From the NCBI RefSeq assembly GCF_001540865.1, contig NC_033637.1, positions 274,463 through 338,462 of the forward strand: DNA of 64,000 nt. Direction: 5' to 3'. This document shows positions 34,822-47,337 of this stretch, piece by piece. A model generated the notes under the pieces. It was given only the letters and a program-made list of their open reading frames with translations, did not search any database and was not told the DNA's origin. The position numbers and the translations under genes were made by a program. The stretch is from Ananas comosus. Its lineage: Eukaryota > Streptophyta > Magnoliopsida > Poales > Bromeliaceae. The number at the start of each line of letters is the position of its first letter. Position 1 is the stretch's first letter.

Positions 34822-36000
34822 TTAAAGTTGATTCTTTGGCGTCTTTCTCAGTCTAAGATGGCTTAACTTTTTGTGGTCCATCATTGGTACAACCACTTAA
34901 TTTGGTTCCATTTTTGTAACAGCTAGCGTCGGCGGAAATTAAACAGGTCCGATCACCTCTCTATTTGAGGAGGTTCTTACACATTGCATTTGCAGTCCTT
35001 TTGGACCGCCAAATTTGGGCTCAGCTCAACAACTGATCTAGTGCAGCTGCAACCAACTATGCTAAGCTAGCGCGAACTAAAAAGATTTCTCATTAATTTC
35101 TTCCAATCAAGTTATGCGCACATCAGGCAACACTATAAAACAAATTAAAGATACGTGCAATGTATTTTCTTCATTTAGTACTTGTCACATGGCTGAAACT
35201 TTATGAATCAAAATACTTCTAATGATTTCTTGAAGAATGGCCCTTATCCTCTGATTGGTTAAGATTAGTCCTGCTATTTTTTATTTTTTATTTTTTGTAA
35301 AAAAAAAATCAATTCCTTCCACCACCATCAATTAAGTCTCCGCCTGAAGAGCCAAAGAAGCTAGCATATTCTTCTGCTATGAAGGAATGTGCTATTAGCC
35401 ATTCTCATATGTAATGAATACGTACATCCGTGACCACATAAATTATCCTCAATTGTTTCATAAATCACATATTCCCGCGATAGCATTTGCCGTGTTCTCG
35501 GAGGAAACAAGATGGCATGAGATTGGACGGTGGATTGTTTGGTGAAGCGAAGGCATATTAGATGGCTAAAGAAATGTAAATTGGCCGGAAGGAAATTTTT
35601 AATTTAGCATCTAATTCGAAAGAGGGGGAAAAAATAAGAGAGAACTTTTTGGCATTCAACTATACAGCCGCTGCACACACTGGCCTAGACTAATTAGTTG
35701 AGATCTTTGAATAAGGAGGGAGATGATCGAACAAAGTGTTAGATCACATGCACGAATCACTGCCAACTTTTACTAAGGTCAAAAAAAAAAAAAAAAGAAG
35801 GCCTTTTATGTATTCTATTTTTTTTTTAAAAAAAAAACTTATTTTCGTGAACGTGGTAGGCTGGTAGGTCTCCCCTTTGGTACACTTTTTGCTTGTCACG
35901 TCATGCTTTCTTGAGAGAACTCGAGGATTTAATACTCATCATCCAAAGAAAGCAGGGGTGTTGGGGGAGGAAGTCAACGTTTTGGACGGTTATCTGGCAT
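34822..36000. other. Intergenic DNA, no gene seen
   Basis: Nothing beyond AT-rich sequence and homopolymer runs was recognised. Confidence 0.4.
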
Positions 36001-36003
36001 TTG

Positions 36004-36062
36004 TTTTNTTTTTTTTTTTTTTTTTTGAGAGAAAGATATCAAGCTACCTGCTCCAAACAAAA
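36004..36062 (-). mobile_element. 5'-truncated SINE fragment with an N in the tail
   Basis: Only the SINE 3' end (T run, then gagagaaagatatcaagctac) is present. It is flanked by tggcatttgtttt-like direct repeats (from about 35996 and from about 36063). One N lies inside the T run at 36008, most likely a sequence join through a homopolymer. Confidence 0.65.
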
Positions 36063-36218
36063 TGGCATTTGTTTTTTTCTTTTTTCTTTTTTTTTTTGGG
36101 CTGCCCGACTCTCAAGGACACCTTAGCTGCCTTCATTTTGTTCGCCTAATTTATTTTACTTTATCTGGCATTTGTTATGGATAGGCATAGGACGAAGATG
36201 CAAGCAGCAAGTCGCACT

Positions 36219-37005
36219 TAGGGATGCAAACGGATCGGAATTGGTGGAGCTCCTGCTTCAATCCGCTTGGAACGGTATGATAAACCAAAAAAAAAATAAG
36301 GATCTGTTTATGATCTGAGACGGGTTCGGAACAGAAAATAAAAAAATTTTGAGCCATCCTGAATCTGTTCTATCTCCGAAAATTATTTATATTTTTAAAA
36401 AATAATGTATTTATAAAAAAAATCTAAAGTACAAATAATTTAGTGCTATTATTTTTCATATGCTTGAAATTTTTAAATTTTGCTTTGAATTGTGATTGAT
36501 ATTTTTAATTTTTATAATTATATTGTTAATTATATGGAGTTGAGATAGAATACTCTCAAAAGCACCATGAAGGTGATGTTTTTGAGTTTTTAGTCATTGG
36601 ATGGAGAGATGTGAGGTTGAGATGATGGTAGTAGGTGATGGTAGGTGGAATAGTATTTGATCCAAAGGCTATTAGTAATTAAGGAGTAGATCGAAGGACT
36701 AGAAACTTAGAAGCACCAAGGGTTGGTGCTTCTAAAAATATTCTAACTCAATTCAATTATATATATAATATTATTAAAAATTATTAATTTATATTTTACA
36801 AAATATTATAATTTTATAAAAAATATTAATTGGCGGAGTAGATTCGAGACACTGGCGGGAGGCGGGTTACGAGGTGGGGTATATTATGAGATTTATTTTT
36901 TAACATGTCACGAATTTGACGCGAGAGACGGACGAGATTTTTTTAATCTGGATGGGAGGCGGGGTGGGACTACCGTCCCCCGTATCAGCACTATTTGCAT
37001 CCCTA
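36219..37005. mobile_element. hAT-like element with a nested family-A MITE
   Basis: The outer ends tagggatgcaaa (36219-36230) and tttgcatcccta (36994-37005) are perfect 12-bp inverted repeats. GC-rich subterminal blocks (cggatcggaattgg and later gggaggcggg) lie inside both ends. A family-A MITE (36536-36753) is inserted in the middle within a TATAT context, so the hAT-like element is the older one. No clear 8-bp target duplication was found. Confidence 0.65.
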
Positions 37006-37297
37006 GCCCCATTAGTTGTTCGCTCCAGTAAATTATACTGTCAGAATATTGTTGAACCAAGGCCACTAGCGTAAGTCAAGCCAAGCTGATCGAACTCTAT
37101 CCGTGCTTAGTCAACTCTAGCTGTGCTTAGTCAACAATCAGTTGCCTGGTGCGTCTACACTGTAGAACGACTCCCATTTGGGAACAAGAGTCGAAGACCT
37201 CATGTTAGAGAGCAAGATTATACTAAATACTAATGTGTCGTTTGATTCGAATATAAATAAAAAATTTTATTTAAAAAATAAATTTAATTTTAGATAT

Positions 37298-38476
37298 AAA
37301 TAAAAATTAGATTAATTTTTCGACTCTATAAATTATAATTAAGCTCCAATCTCATGTCACAGCATACAACAGACTAATATTATATTTCGTAAAAAGCATT
37401 TTTAAAAAATTTGCTAATAGATCAACAATATTACAGGCATATTTAGAAAGTTGATGTAAATCTTATATTTTATTCATCCAAAAAAATCAATATTTTCCAA
37501 CCAATATTAGTAATTATTTTTTAATATTAAAAATTTTTTAAAAATCTAAACTTTTGGATGAGCAGTTGTAATTAAGATTTACATCTAGTAAATCAAAATG
37601 AAAATTAATAGTACGTCAGCATTCACGGGGTTAATGAACATTGAATAAAAAAAGAATCTAGAACTTACGGACAAAGAAGGGGTGGACCGGACATGCTTGA
37701 CAAATTGCAAAAAAAAAAATAATTAGACAATTGAAGCAACAAAAAAAACACTCAGCGACATGGAGAAAAACATAAAAAGGACTAAGTCAATGTGAAAGAG
37801 AGGGAGCACTTGATTCAACAATCTCAAGCTAGTTTGGCAGATGGATGGTTGGTGTGACTCCGTCCAGTCGAGCACAATTAATAGACAATAATTCCTGTGC
37901 GTATTAATTTTATGGATTAAACGCATACAACTCTCGAATANTAAATAAAAATTAGATTAATTTTTCGACTCTATAAATTATAATTAAGCTCCAATCTCAT
38001 GTCACAGCATACAACAGACTAATATTATATTTCGTAAAAAGCATTTTTGAAAAATTTGCTAATAGATCAACAATATTACAGGCATATTTAGAAAGTTGAT
38101 GTAAATCTTTATATTTTATTCATCCAAAAATATCAATATTTTCCAACCAGTATTAGTAATTATTTTTTAATATTAAAATTTTTTAAAAAATCTAAACTTT
38201 TGGATGAGCAGTTGTAATTAAGATTTACATCTAGTAAATCAAAATGAAAATTAATAGTACGTCAGCATTCACGGGGATAATGAACATTGTATAAAAAAAA
38301 GAATCTAGAACGTACCGACAACGAAGGCGTGGACCGGACATGCTTGACAAATTGCAAAAAAAAAATAATTAATGTATAAGAAGACAATTGAAGCAACAAA
38401 AAAAACACTCAGCGACATGGAGAAAAACATAAAAAGGACTAAGTCAATGTGAAAGAGAGGGAGCACTTGATTCAAC
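37298..38476. repeat. Near-identical duplicate around a single N (assembly join)
   Basis: Sequence 37298-37820 recurs at 37942-38476 with only a few indels, one of 11 bases near 38371. Single Ns at 37941 and 38477 bound the second copy. The pattern fits one allelic contig placed next to its homologue rather than a genomic tandem duplication. Confidence 0.8.
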
Positions 38477-39947
38477 NATAGAAAAATATATATTTATTAT
38501 TATTATTATTATTTTAGTATCATACGTAATTATAAAATAATAATTTTTAGATTAAATTAAGTTGATAAAAATTTTCAAATCTCACTTTTTAAAAGACTAA
38601 TCTATATTAATAAAAAATAAAATCAGCTAAATTAACTTTAAATCGTTAAATTTTAATATGACTTGATAAATAAAATTTTGCTGATTTGATTAAAATCATA
38701 TCGACTCTCCGATTCGATAGTTGAATTGCCGGTTCGAATTGTTAAAAGCGTTTTCTTAATTTGTCTGATTCAAAAGATTGCACTCGATGGTTTTATAGAT
38801 TAGATGACGATTAGATCGATCAAATTAGACTCCAAAGACTAGGGTCTTTTAATATAATTCATGTACGTCCCAATTATTATAGTATACACTGTAACAAACT
38901 TGGTGGGAATCAGTACGCTATCTATCTATCCATCACGTAACGGGCCTAAAGATTCAAAGTGGCGTGTCCGCGCTAACTCTTCGACGCCACGGAGGCACGA
39001 CACGTGTCGCTTTTTCCGTTACCCCAACGAAAAGTGCCCTCACTTCATCTAAAATTCCTAGTTACGTCCAAAACCGCAACAAAAAGGGTTTTGTGGGGTG
39101 AAGAAACCGAGCGTTCGAGATTCCCACACTCCATTCCCATACACACATGGTTGCGTGTGTTTAATCCCAAGTTGGAATCAATATGGAAAGCAAAATAAGA
39201 ATAAATTAATAATAAAATCAGAATAATTTATTATTTTATTTTGTTTAATTCGTCATCTGAATCGGAGTNATTAAGGAGGAAAAGATTAAAAACATGACCT
39301 AAATACTTTTAATTTATTACTACTATTCTCTAATTTTGTCAATTTTTTTAATTTTTTTTATCACCCTTTAGTCTTACTAATCCAAAAATATTTTATTATT
39401 TAATTTGATTCATATTCTCTTTGTTGTATTATGATTCTAATTTTCAAGCATCGCACGTGCATACAAGTTTACTAGCTTAGCTATTAATTTGGACTCTTTT
39501 TCTTTTTCTTTTTCTTTTTTTTTGTGCTACCCATAGTATCAAATTGCAGAGTCTACGGCTTAGATATGGCTTTTCATTTTTTCCATTTTTAGATAAATGG
39601 GTTGTTTCGAAACTGGGACCCATATTGCGTGAGGCGGTTTCTGGTTAATTGCATCTTTCCGGATAAAAACAAAATACAATTAATACAAAGGAAGCAACAC
39701 TAACCTGTCATTCAAAAATAATCTAATTGTGTATGAATATGAAACTTTTCTAATATAATTGTGTATAAAAAGTTTGATTATTTACTTCTTAAAAGACATT
39801 GTTATCACTGATTTAGTAAAATAACATATTTTTCTTACGAATTAATTTATTTATTATAAAAAAATAATTTAAAGGCCAAATATAATGTTCTATTTAAATA
39901 TTAGATCACACTTCTCACCGTCCAAATGGATAATTTTAATAAAAATA

Positions 39948-40285
39948 GGCCAATTTGCATAAAAAATTCACTTATTTTGGGCTTTTGCAAAATCGGGCCA
40001 TATTTTTGGCTTTTGCAGATTCGGTCCGCTTTTTCAGCAAACTGACCAAAATACCCTTATACCTTTTTCTCTTTCCTCTTTCTCTCTCCTCTTTTTTTCT
40101 CTCGTTCTTTTTTCTTTTTCTTCCCAGAGAGCGGCGAAGACGGAGCGGAGGTGCCCTTATACCTTTTTCTTTTCTCTTTTTTCTCTTGTTCTTTTTTTCT
40201 CTCTTCCCAGAGAGCGGCGAAGACAGAGCGGCGTCGCCGCCGGCGCCCCCACCTTCCTCGCCTCCGATCCCCCTAAGGCCGGGCT
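39948..40285. mobile_element. Left end of a MULE-like element, cut by an assembly gap
   Basis: It starts ggccaatttgcataaaaaat, identical to the minus-strand reading of the end at 2025, and matches the terminal 120 bp of that element (gattcggtccgctttttcag, actgaccaaaatacc). Inside, an approximately 75-bp block (ccttatacctttttct ... cccagagagcggcgaagac) is present twice in tandem. It stops at the gap 40286-40310, so the right end is missing. Confidence 0.75.
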
Positions 40286-40310
40286 NNNNNNNNNNNNNNN
40301 NNNNNNNNNN
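40286..40310. other. Assembly gap of 25 Ns
   Basis: The run of exactly 25 N bases is a conventional gap of unknown true size. It falls inside a MULE-like element and before a duplicated flank. Confidence 0.98.
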
Positions 40311-42022
40311 ATATTCTCTAATTCTTGTCAATTTTTTTAATTTTTTTTATCACCTTGTTTCTTTTTGTCTTCTATCCAAAAATATTTATTATTTATTTGA
40401 TTCATATTCTCTTTGTTGTATTATGATTCTAATTTTCAATGCATCGCAGTGCTACAAGTTTACTAGCTTAGCTATTAATTTGGACTCTTTTTCTTTTTTC
40501 TTTTTTTTTTTTTTTGTGCTACCATAGTATCAAAATTGCAGAGTCTACGGCTTAGATATGGCTTCAATTTTTTCCATTTTTAGATAAATGGAGTTGTTTC
40601 GAAACTCGGACCCATATTGCGTGAGGCGGTTTCTGGTTAATTGCATCTTTCGGATAAACAAAATACAATTAATTACAAAGGAAGCAACACTAATGTCATT
40701 CAAAAATAATCAATTGTGTAGGAAAATCTTTCTAATATAATTGTGTATATAAAAGTTGATTATTTAGTTCTTAAAAGACACTTAGTTATCACTGATTTAG
40801 TTAAAATAATAATATTTTTCTACGAACTAATTTATTTATTATAAAAAAATAATTTAAAGGCCAAATATATGTGTTCTATTTAATATTAAATCACTACTCT
40901 TCCATCCAAAATGGATATATTTTTTTAAACTATTTTAAATAAAAATAGTGAGTAAGAATATTCTCATTCTTCTCAGCTCGAGTTAAGGTAGTGCCTTTGA
41001 CGGCAACACCTGTTTACATTCGTCTCCTCTGTGTGATCTCATCTTCCGAAGAGATCACCTTTGGCCCCCAGCCACTCCTTAAAACGGCCCATTTTAATCA
41101 TTGGCTCCGATTAGGCCTAAGCAACATCTTAACTGCAAACAACCAGGCTTTAAAAACCTGGATTGAACAACGACGCTAATTATTACCGGTCTCAAAGAGT
41201 TATTGCTTCAAGTATGTACTTTAATTATTATGTTGAAAATTTTTATATAGAAAAAATATTATTTATTATTATTATTATATATTTTACGTATCAATACGCT
41301 TAATTATAATAATAATTTTTATAATTAAATTATTTGATAACAATTATTCAATCTCACTTTTTAAAGAAACTATCTTATATTAAAAAAAATAATAAATCAG
41401 CTAAATTAACTTTAAATCGTAAATGTTAAATATGACTTGATAAATAAAAATTTTGCTGATTTTGATTAAATTGCATATCGACTCACCGATTCGATAGTTA
41501 AATTGCCCGAGTTCGAATTCGTTAAAAGCGTTTTCTTAATTTGTCTGGATTCAAAGATTGCAGTCGATAGTTTTTATAGATTAGATGACGATTAGAATCG
41601 ATCAAATTAGACTGCAAAGACTAGGCTTTTTAATATAATTCATGTACGTCCATTTATGTATAGTATACACTGTCTAACACACACTTTGGCTGGAATCAGT
41701 ACGCTATCTATCTATCCATCATCGTGAATGGTGCTAAAAGATTCAAGTGGTGTCCGCAGGTAACCTCTTCGACCCCACCGGAGGCACGACACGTGTCGAC
41801 CTTTTCCGTATACCCCAGACGAAAAATGCCCTCAACCTACATTCCAAACAATTCGCTAAGTTACGTCGTAAACGAGCAGTTCGAGATCCCACACTCCATT
41901 CCATACACACATGGTTATTGCCGTGTGTTTTAAATCCCAGGTGGAATCAATATGGAAAGCAAAATAAGAATAATGTAATATAAAATCAGCATAATTTATT
42001 ATTTTATTTTGTTTTAATTCGC

Positions 42023-42750
42023 CATTTGAATCGAAGTCGATAATGAACTATTTTCTTTATCGGATGTTCCGTTCAGATTAGATATAAGAAAACGTAATAC
42101 AATTAACTAGTATAATTTTATTTTTTTAATATTTTAGTTTAAATTCAAACTAAAATTGTAATATTGAAAAATTTACTGTTAAAATTTTAAAATAATGTCA
42201 AGTTTGTAAATAATTTTTTCTAAAAAATTGTTATGTTGAAATTGAACCGATAATTCAACATTAAAACTAAATTTCTAATTTATTCCAATTCAAACTTAAA
42301 ATTTTCATTTTAATATTTAATTTTAATTTGAATCCATAAATTTATTTTAAATTTTAATAAAAATTTAGAATAAACTTTACGATTTAAATTAAATTTAATT
42401 TCATACAATTTAGACTCGAAAGCCTTGACAGATTTTTAATTTTTAATTTAATGTTTCAAAATGTAAAAATTAAATTCTATAAATTAAATTTTATAGTTAA
42501 CTTATATTTTTATATTATAAATAAGTTTAAGAGTTAATCTAATCCTGTAACAAAATCTATTTGTCAGATTTAATTTCTACATCCCGCGTTCTCTAAATGG
42601 GAGATTCGAAAAAAAGAAAAATTTAAGGACTATTTTCATTTCACCTGATAAATTGGATCTAATATAATATGATTCGCTCCATGTTCTGATCTTTGATTCA
42701 GAGTAGTCTGGTAAAAAAAAAAGTACAACCACATGTATTATATACCGGGC
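42023..42750. other. AT-rich upstream DNA of phosphatase copy 2
   Basis: Very AT-rich, with repeated short words such as aaattcaaac and taaaattttaa. No gene or defined element. Confidence 0.4.
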
Positions 42751-42758
42751 GGATATAC
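42751..42758 (+). promoter_or_regulatory. P1BS-like phosphate-starvation element, phosphatase copy 2
   Basis: GGATATAC matches the PHR1-binding consensus GNATATNC. It lies about 165 bp upstream of the start codon and about 43 bp before the TATA box at 42801, a normal proximal-promoter position. The paralogue also has a consensus match close to its start, which strengthens the case. Confidence 0.5.
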
Positions 42759-42800
42759 CCTTTTCCCTATCTTCTATATCGCATGGGGATGTCGGTGGCT

Positions 42801-42809
42801 ATATATATA
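42801..42809 (+). promoter_or_regulatory. TATA box of phosphatase copy 2
   Basis: atatatata inside ggctatatatatagcag lies about 115 bp upstream of the start codon, with a GA-rich leader following. Confidence 0.55.
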
Positions 42810-42922
42810 GCAGAGAGAGACAAGGAGAGGGCATCATCACTAGCGCGTCTCTCAACGCATGTTCATATTTTACTCTTTGCTTCGCTCGAACAAAATTACG
42901 TATCGGCATATGATGCATCAGC

Positions 42923-45900
42923 ATGGCGACGTTGCCGGTTTCCTCCGATCGTCCTCGTTCTCTCCTCGTCTCTCTCCTGTTCTCTGCTTCGCATCGTCAC
43001 GAGCGGCCGAACCCAGAGAGACCCCTCTTCGTCGCCCTCGACGCCGACGCGACGGTTGCTCACCACAGCACGGTAACGCGTTACGCGCGCCTCCTCCCCT
43101 CGTATGCTTTAGATCGCAAATGGTGGTGTATATCGAATTGATGTGATGATATGTTTGATTGCCTCCTCTTTTCTTTTCGGCAGTTTGAAATGGTTTTTGT
43201 AGAAATTTGAGTTAGTGTGGATTAGTCGCTAACCGTTTGCGATCGATAACTTTTTTTTTTGCGTGAGGCATTATTTCTATTTACTTTTTTATTTTTAAGG
43301 AGGCGGCTAATTTTTGTTGTATTTTTTAAGTTTCCGACCAATCGTTTTGAATTGCTTGCCTCATTCGCCAGGTTCACACCGCCATATAATAATCACGCAT
43401 AAATCAATGTACATAATAATGAGGTGCCATGCATGTTTCCAGGATTTTATTTATTTATTTATTTATTTTTATTTTTTATCCTGACTAGAAACACATTTAG
43501 GACTTTGCAAACTAATTTGTAGGCGTCAAACACTAGCATAATTTCTTTTATTAAATCTAAAGAGCTCACTGGCATTTGACTAAAGATGAATAAAACAGAT
43601 TTATTTTTATTTTTCACGTGGTCGCCATAGACACATCTATTGATTAAACTCGATTCGTTAGAGGTCTTATAATAAATTTTAATATTTGATCTGATCAATG
43701 CTTAAAAATGGTCTTATATGTTCGAATTGTGATCTTATATTTACTGTTCTTTTGTTTTTTTATTTATGTAAACAAGCAATACCTATTATAACTTATTATT
43801 GATCTTTTGAGGACGATTTGTGGGCTAAATACTACGACTTCTTAAAACAATGATCTTTTTTTTCTTTTTTTTTCTTTTTTTTTTTTTTTTTTTTGAGAAT
43901 AGGTGCAAGCAATGCATTGATATTTATATACATATGACTATTTAACCGGTCTAGTATCACATAGAATGTGCTTTCAGAAAAGTGGGGGGGAGAGAAAAAG
44001 GAAATAATCCACTCCTTTTATGAATGCATTTTATAGTAGGGACTTAGTTTTTCATTGTGTTGTTATCTGCGCCAGGCAATATCCCTCCCTTTTCATTTTG
44101 TTTTTTTCTTTACTAAATATTTATTCCAAATCAATACTAAGATTTTTTTTTTTTTTGACCGGAACAATTGATATGAGATAAAAATTAATTAGCATAAAGG
44201 GTTGACTTCACTCCACAATCAAATATGTAATTAGTATCATTAGCTATTACAATTCTAGCTCTTTCTTTGTTTTGTTCTATAAAATTGTTAGATGTCACTT
44301 TTGAATTCGTTAAGTTAATTATCATTACTACAAACAGGCTTGGAACTGATAGTTCATAAGGTAAGAAGCCTAAAAGAATTGAGAAAATTGAGAAAATAAA
44401 CCATAAAATTGAAAGGTTCATCTAACCGGCCATGAAAGCTACGTGTGAGTATGCCAATTAACGCATTATCAAAATAACTTGTTCGTTTTGTGTGTCCTTT
44501 CTCTCTCTGCAATCATGAGGTTAAATGAATGGAGATGCCACAGTTGATGGATATTTTTTGTTAACAATGGTGGATATTTAATTGGACACCTGGCAACTTA
44601 TTAACAATTAATGATGTAATAATAAAAATATTGTCGGCTATAAAGACGGATTTCGAAAGGTTTTTCTCATATTGGATAACCATTGCATTGAGCAAATCCT
44701 TGATGTGATGTTTAATCAAAATGCAAATATATGCAAGTTTAATTTGAAATTCCATGGCGTTCGTCTTCGCGTACTTTCCTTCACAAACTGCATCTCTCTT
44801 GTTTGTCTAGAGGCTCGCATTAATTGCATAGACGAAACGTGTAGTTTTCAACTCTTTCCGAGAAAGAAGATCGAAGATGATGAAGTAGAAGAAAACAATG
44901 TTTTCAACTTTTATTTTCTTCTGTAGTTCTTTCTGGTAACGGATTTACTGTACTAGATAATGCAAAGCTATATATGTTATTTGTTATGGATAAACTGATT
45001 GGTTGTAACCTGTGGAGGCAACCAATGATCATGATCATTAACCTTTTCAGCTTTATGATATTTCTTTCTTTCAGCAGGGGAGATATGTATTTTTTCTACG
45101 ATGAATTACCTAGCCTATATATGCGTACATAAATTTTATGCGCACCACATTATGCTAAAAAATTTCACACATATGATTGGTTCTTGCAGCAACACTATAA
45201 AGAAACTTCTAAAACTTACTTCAAAAAGTAAGTAATATGCGTGCTGAAGAACAAATGAGCAACAAATGTACATGCCTATCTTTTAGAATTTCCCTTGACA
45301 ATAGTTTTACTGTGGCATAGCTTGTATATGAGCTTTAATTTCTTCATTTTCCCAATACGTATCCACCTTGTGACATATGGTCAACTTAAGTGTGATTTAC
45401 TTGCACGCAATACTTCACCTGATGAGTGACGATATCACTTTGTTCTCCTAATTGCACATAAACAGTCCACTACATATATATGGTTGTGTACCAGATCTGC
45501 TTTTCTTTTTTTCTTTTTCTCTTTTTAGCTAATTACTACGTATATATACTTTCTTGGTTTGCCGTCTCATTGACAAATTGAAATTTATTACAGCTACAAG
45601 TTTGAATTATGAATTGCTCATCAGTTTCTCCCTTCATGTTTGAAACTATCAGGTCCATATATCTCTGGTAGGTTCTGATAAGATGAGAGTGACGTGGATC
45701 ACCGACGACGACGCCCCATCTGTCGTCGAATATGGTACTTCCTCGGGTCAATACCCTTTCTCGGCCACCGGCTCCGCCTCCTCCTACTCATATGTCCTCT
45801 ACCGCTCCGGCCACATCCATGATGTCGTCATCGGTCCCTTAAATCCCGACACCGTCTACTACTATCGCTGTAGCTCTAATCCCTCGCGCGAGTTCTCCTT

Positions 45901-47337
45901 CAAGACACCGCCAGCGAATCTCCCCATCGAACTTGTCATAGTTGGTAATATTTTCTCCTTTTTTTTTTTTTTTTGTTTGCCCTCGATCATCGCCTCCTTA
46001 TATTAGTTTTTTTTTTTGAATTATTTTTAATATATCGATAGTGCTAAATTAATTCTGCAATCTGCATCATTGTAAGAGGATTAATTGCATTAGTGTGCAA
46101 AAAGTACAACCAGCACTATGAACTATATATGGGTTGGTCAGAACAACCGACCAATTAAACAACTGCTAGTTAAAGGTTGCTTAAAATTGCAAAACTGCTT
46201 ACAGTTAAATTAGGTATTGTCGATGGAAACTTTCTGTGTCCTAACTTTAACTGTTGGTGATCTTTTTTTAAGTTGTTTGGCGAGCACACGAAAATTATTC
46301 TTAAACAGTGAATAATTGGCTAGGCTGTTTGGCAGTAAGAATAATTGTCATATATTATATAATATAATTTTTGGTAGAAATGTACGCATTAGAGCTTAAT
46401 TAGTTATGTAATTACTTACGTACCTGAGGTTGGAATATATTATTGTTGTCCAATATCGCGCGGATGCACGCATGCAGGCGACCTGGGGCAGACGGGTTGG
46501 ACGAACACGACGCTGCAGCACGTGGCGGGTGCGGCCTACGACGTGCTGCTGCTGCCGGGCGACCTCTCGTACGCGGACCTGTACCAGCCGCTGTGGGACT
46601 CGTTCGGTCGGCTGGTGGAGCCCCTCGCGAGCGCCCGGCCCTGGATGGTGACGGAGGGCAACCACGAGATCGAGAAGATCCCCCTCCTCGAGCCACGCTC
46701 CTTCAAGGCCTACAACGCCCGCTGGCCCATGCCCTTCGCCCCGAGCTCCTCCGACTCCAACCTCTACTACTCCTTCGACCTCGCCCAGGGATCCGCCCAC
46801 GTCCTCATGCTCGGCTCCTACGCGGACTTCGCCCCCGCCTCGCCCCAGTACCAGTGGCTGCAAGCTGACCTCGCCCGCATCGACCGTGCCCGGACCCCCT
46901 GGGTCCTGGCGCTGGTCCACGCGCCATGGTACAACTCCAACGAGGCCCACAAGGGCGAGGGCGAGGCCATGCGCAGCGCGCTCGAGCCGCTGCTCTACGC
47001 GGCGCGTGTCGATGCCGTGTTCGCCGGGCACGTGCACGCCTACGAGCGGTTCGCGCGCGTGTACAACAACACGGCGGACCCGTGCGGGGCGGTGCACGTG
47101 ACGATCGGGGACGGCGGTAACCGCGAGGGGCTGGCGAGCGACTTTGCAGAGCCGGCCCCGGGGATATCGGAGTTCAGGGAGGCCAGCTTCGGCCACGGCA
47201 GGTTGCAGGTGGTGAACGCCACCCACGCGCTCTGGACGTGGCACCGCAACGACGACGACGAGCCCGTCGTCGCCGACCAGGCCTGGCTCACCAGCCTAGC
47301 TTCCAACCCGGCGTGCAGCGGCAAGACCCACAGCTAG
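42923..47337 (+). CDS. Purple acid phosphatase, low-molecular-weight plant type, copy 2
   Basis: Three exons (42923-43072, 45653-45944, 46478-47337) give 433 residues in one frame. Exon 1 encodes a signal peptide (RSLLVSLLFSA) and a short linker with ERPNPERPLF. Exon 2 begins VHISLVGSDKMRVTW and is exactly 292 bp, the same length as exon 2 of copy 1. Exon 3 carries GDLG (148), GDLSYAD (175), GNHE (208), LVHAPWY, GHVH and the C-terminal GDGGNREGL and FREASFGHGRL blocks, so the di-metal site is complete. The expected role is secreted or vacuolar acid phosphatase releasing phosphate from organic esters. The 3' half is one exon, while copy 1 has two introns there. It is much more GC-rich than its flanks. 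Exon 1 is the least certain part: it was chosen for its in-frame phase-0 donor and signal peptide, across a 2580-bp intron. Confidence 0.9.
43073..45652 (+). other. Large first intron of phosphatase copy 2
   Basis: The donor is GTAACG and the acceptor CTATCAG. The interior is AT-rich with poly-T runs near 43858-43895 and 44143-44156. No other gene or complete transposon was recognised. The corresponding intron of copy 1 is also about 2 kb and holds repeats. Confidence 0.6.

Larger units (their letters stand above)
38478..42022. repeat. Scrambled duplicate blocks X-Y and Y'-X' around gaps
   Basis: Block X (38478-39268) is repeated as X' (41245-42022), and block Y (39270-39947) as Y' (40311-40945), in the order X, N, Y, MULE end, 25 Ns, Y', spacer, X'. 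The primed copies differ mainly by one-base indels in homopolymers, the error pattern of uncorrected long reads. Only the primed order continues smoothly into downstream sequence. Short open frames in both sets are not genes. Part of the text (tttaacatc..., 40991-41170) is unique spacer. Confidence 0.7.

Noticed and set aside
46396..47244. 282-codon minus-strand frame over phosphatase copy 2
   Set aside because: Shadow of the GC-rich phosphatase exon; the other strand has the full set of metal-binding motifs.
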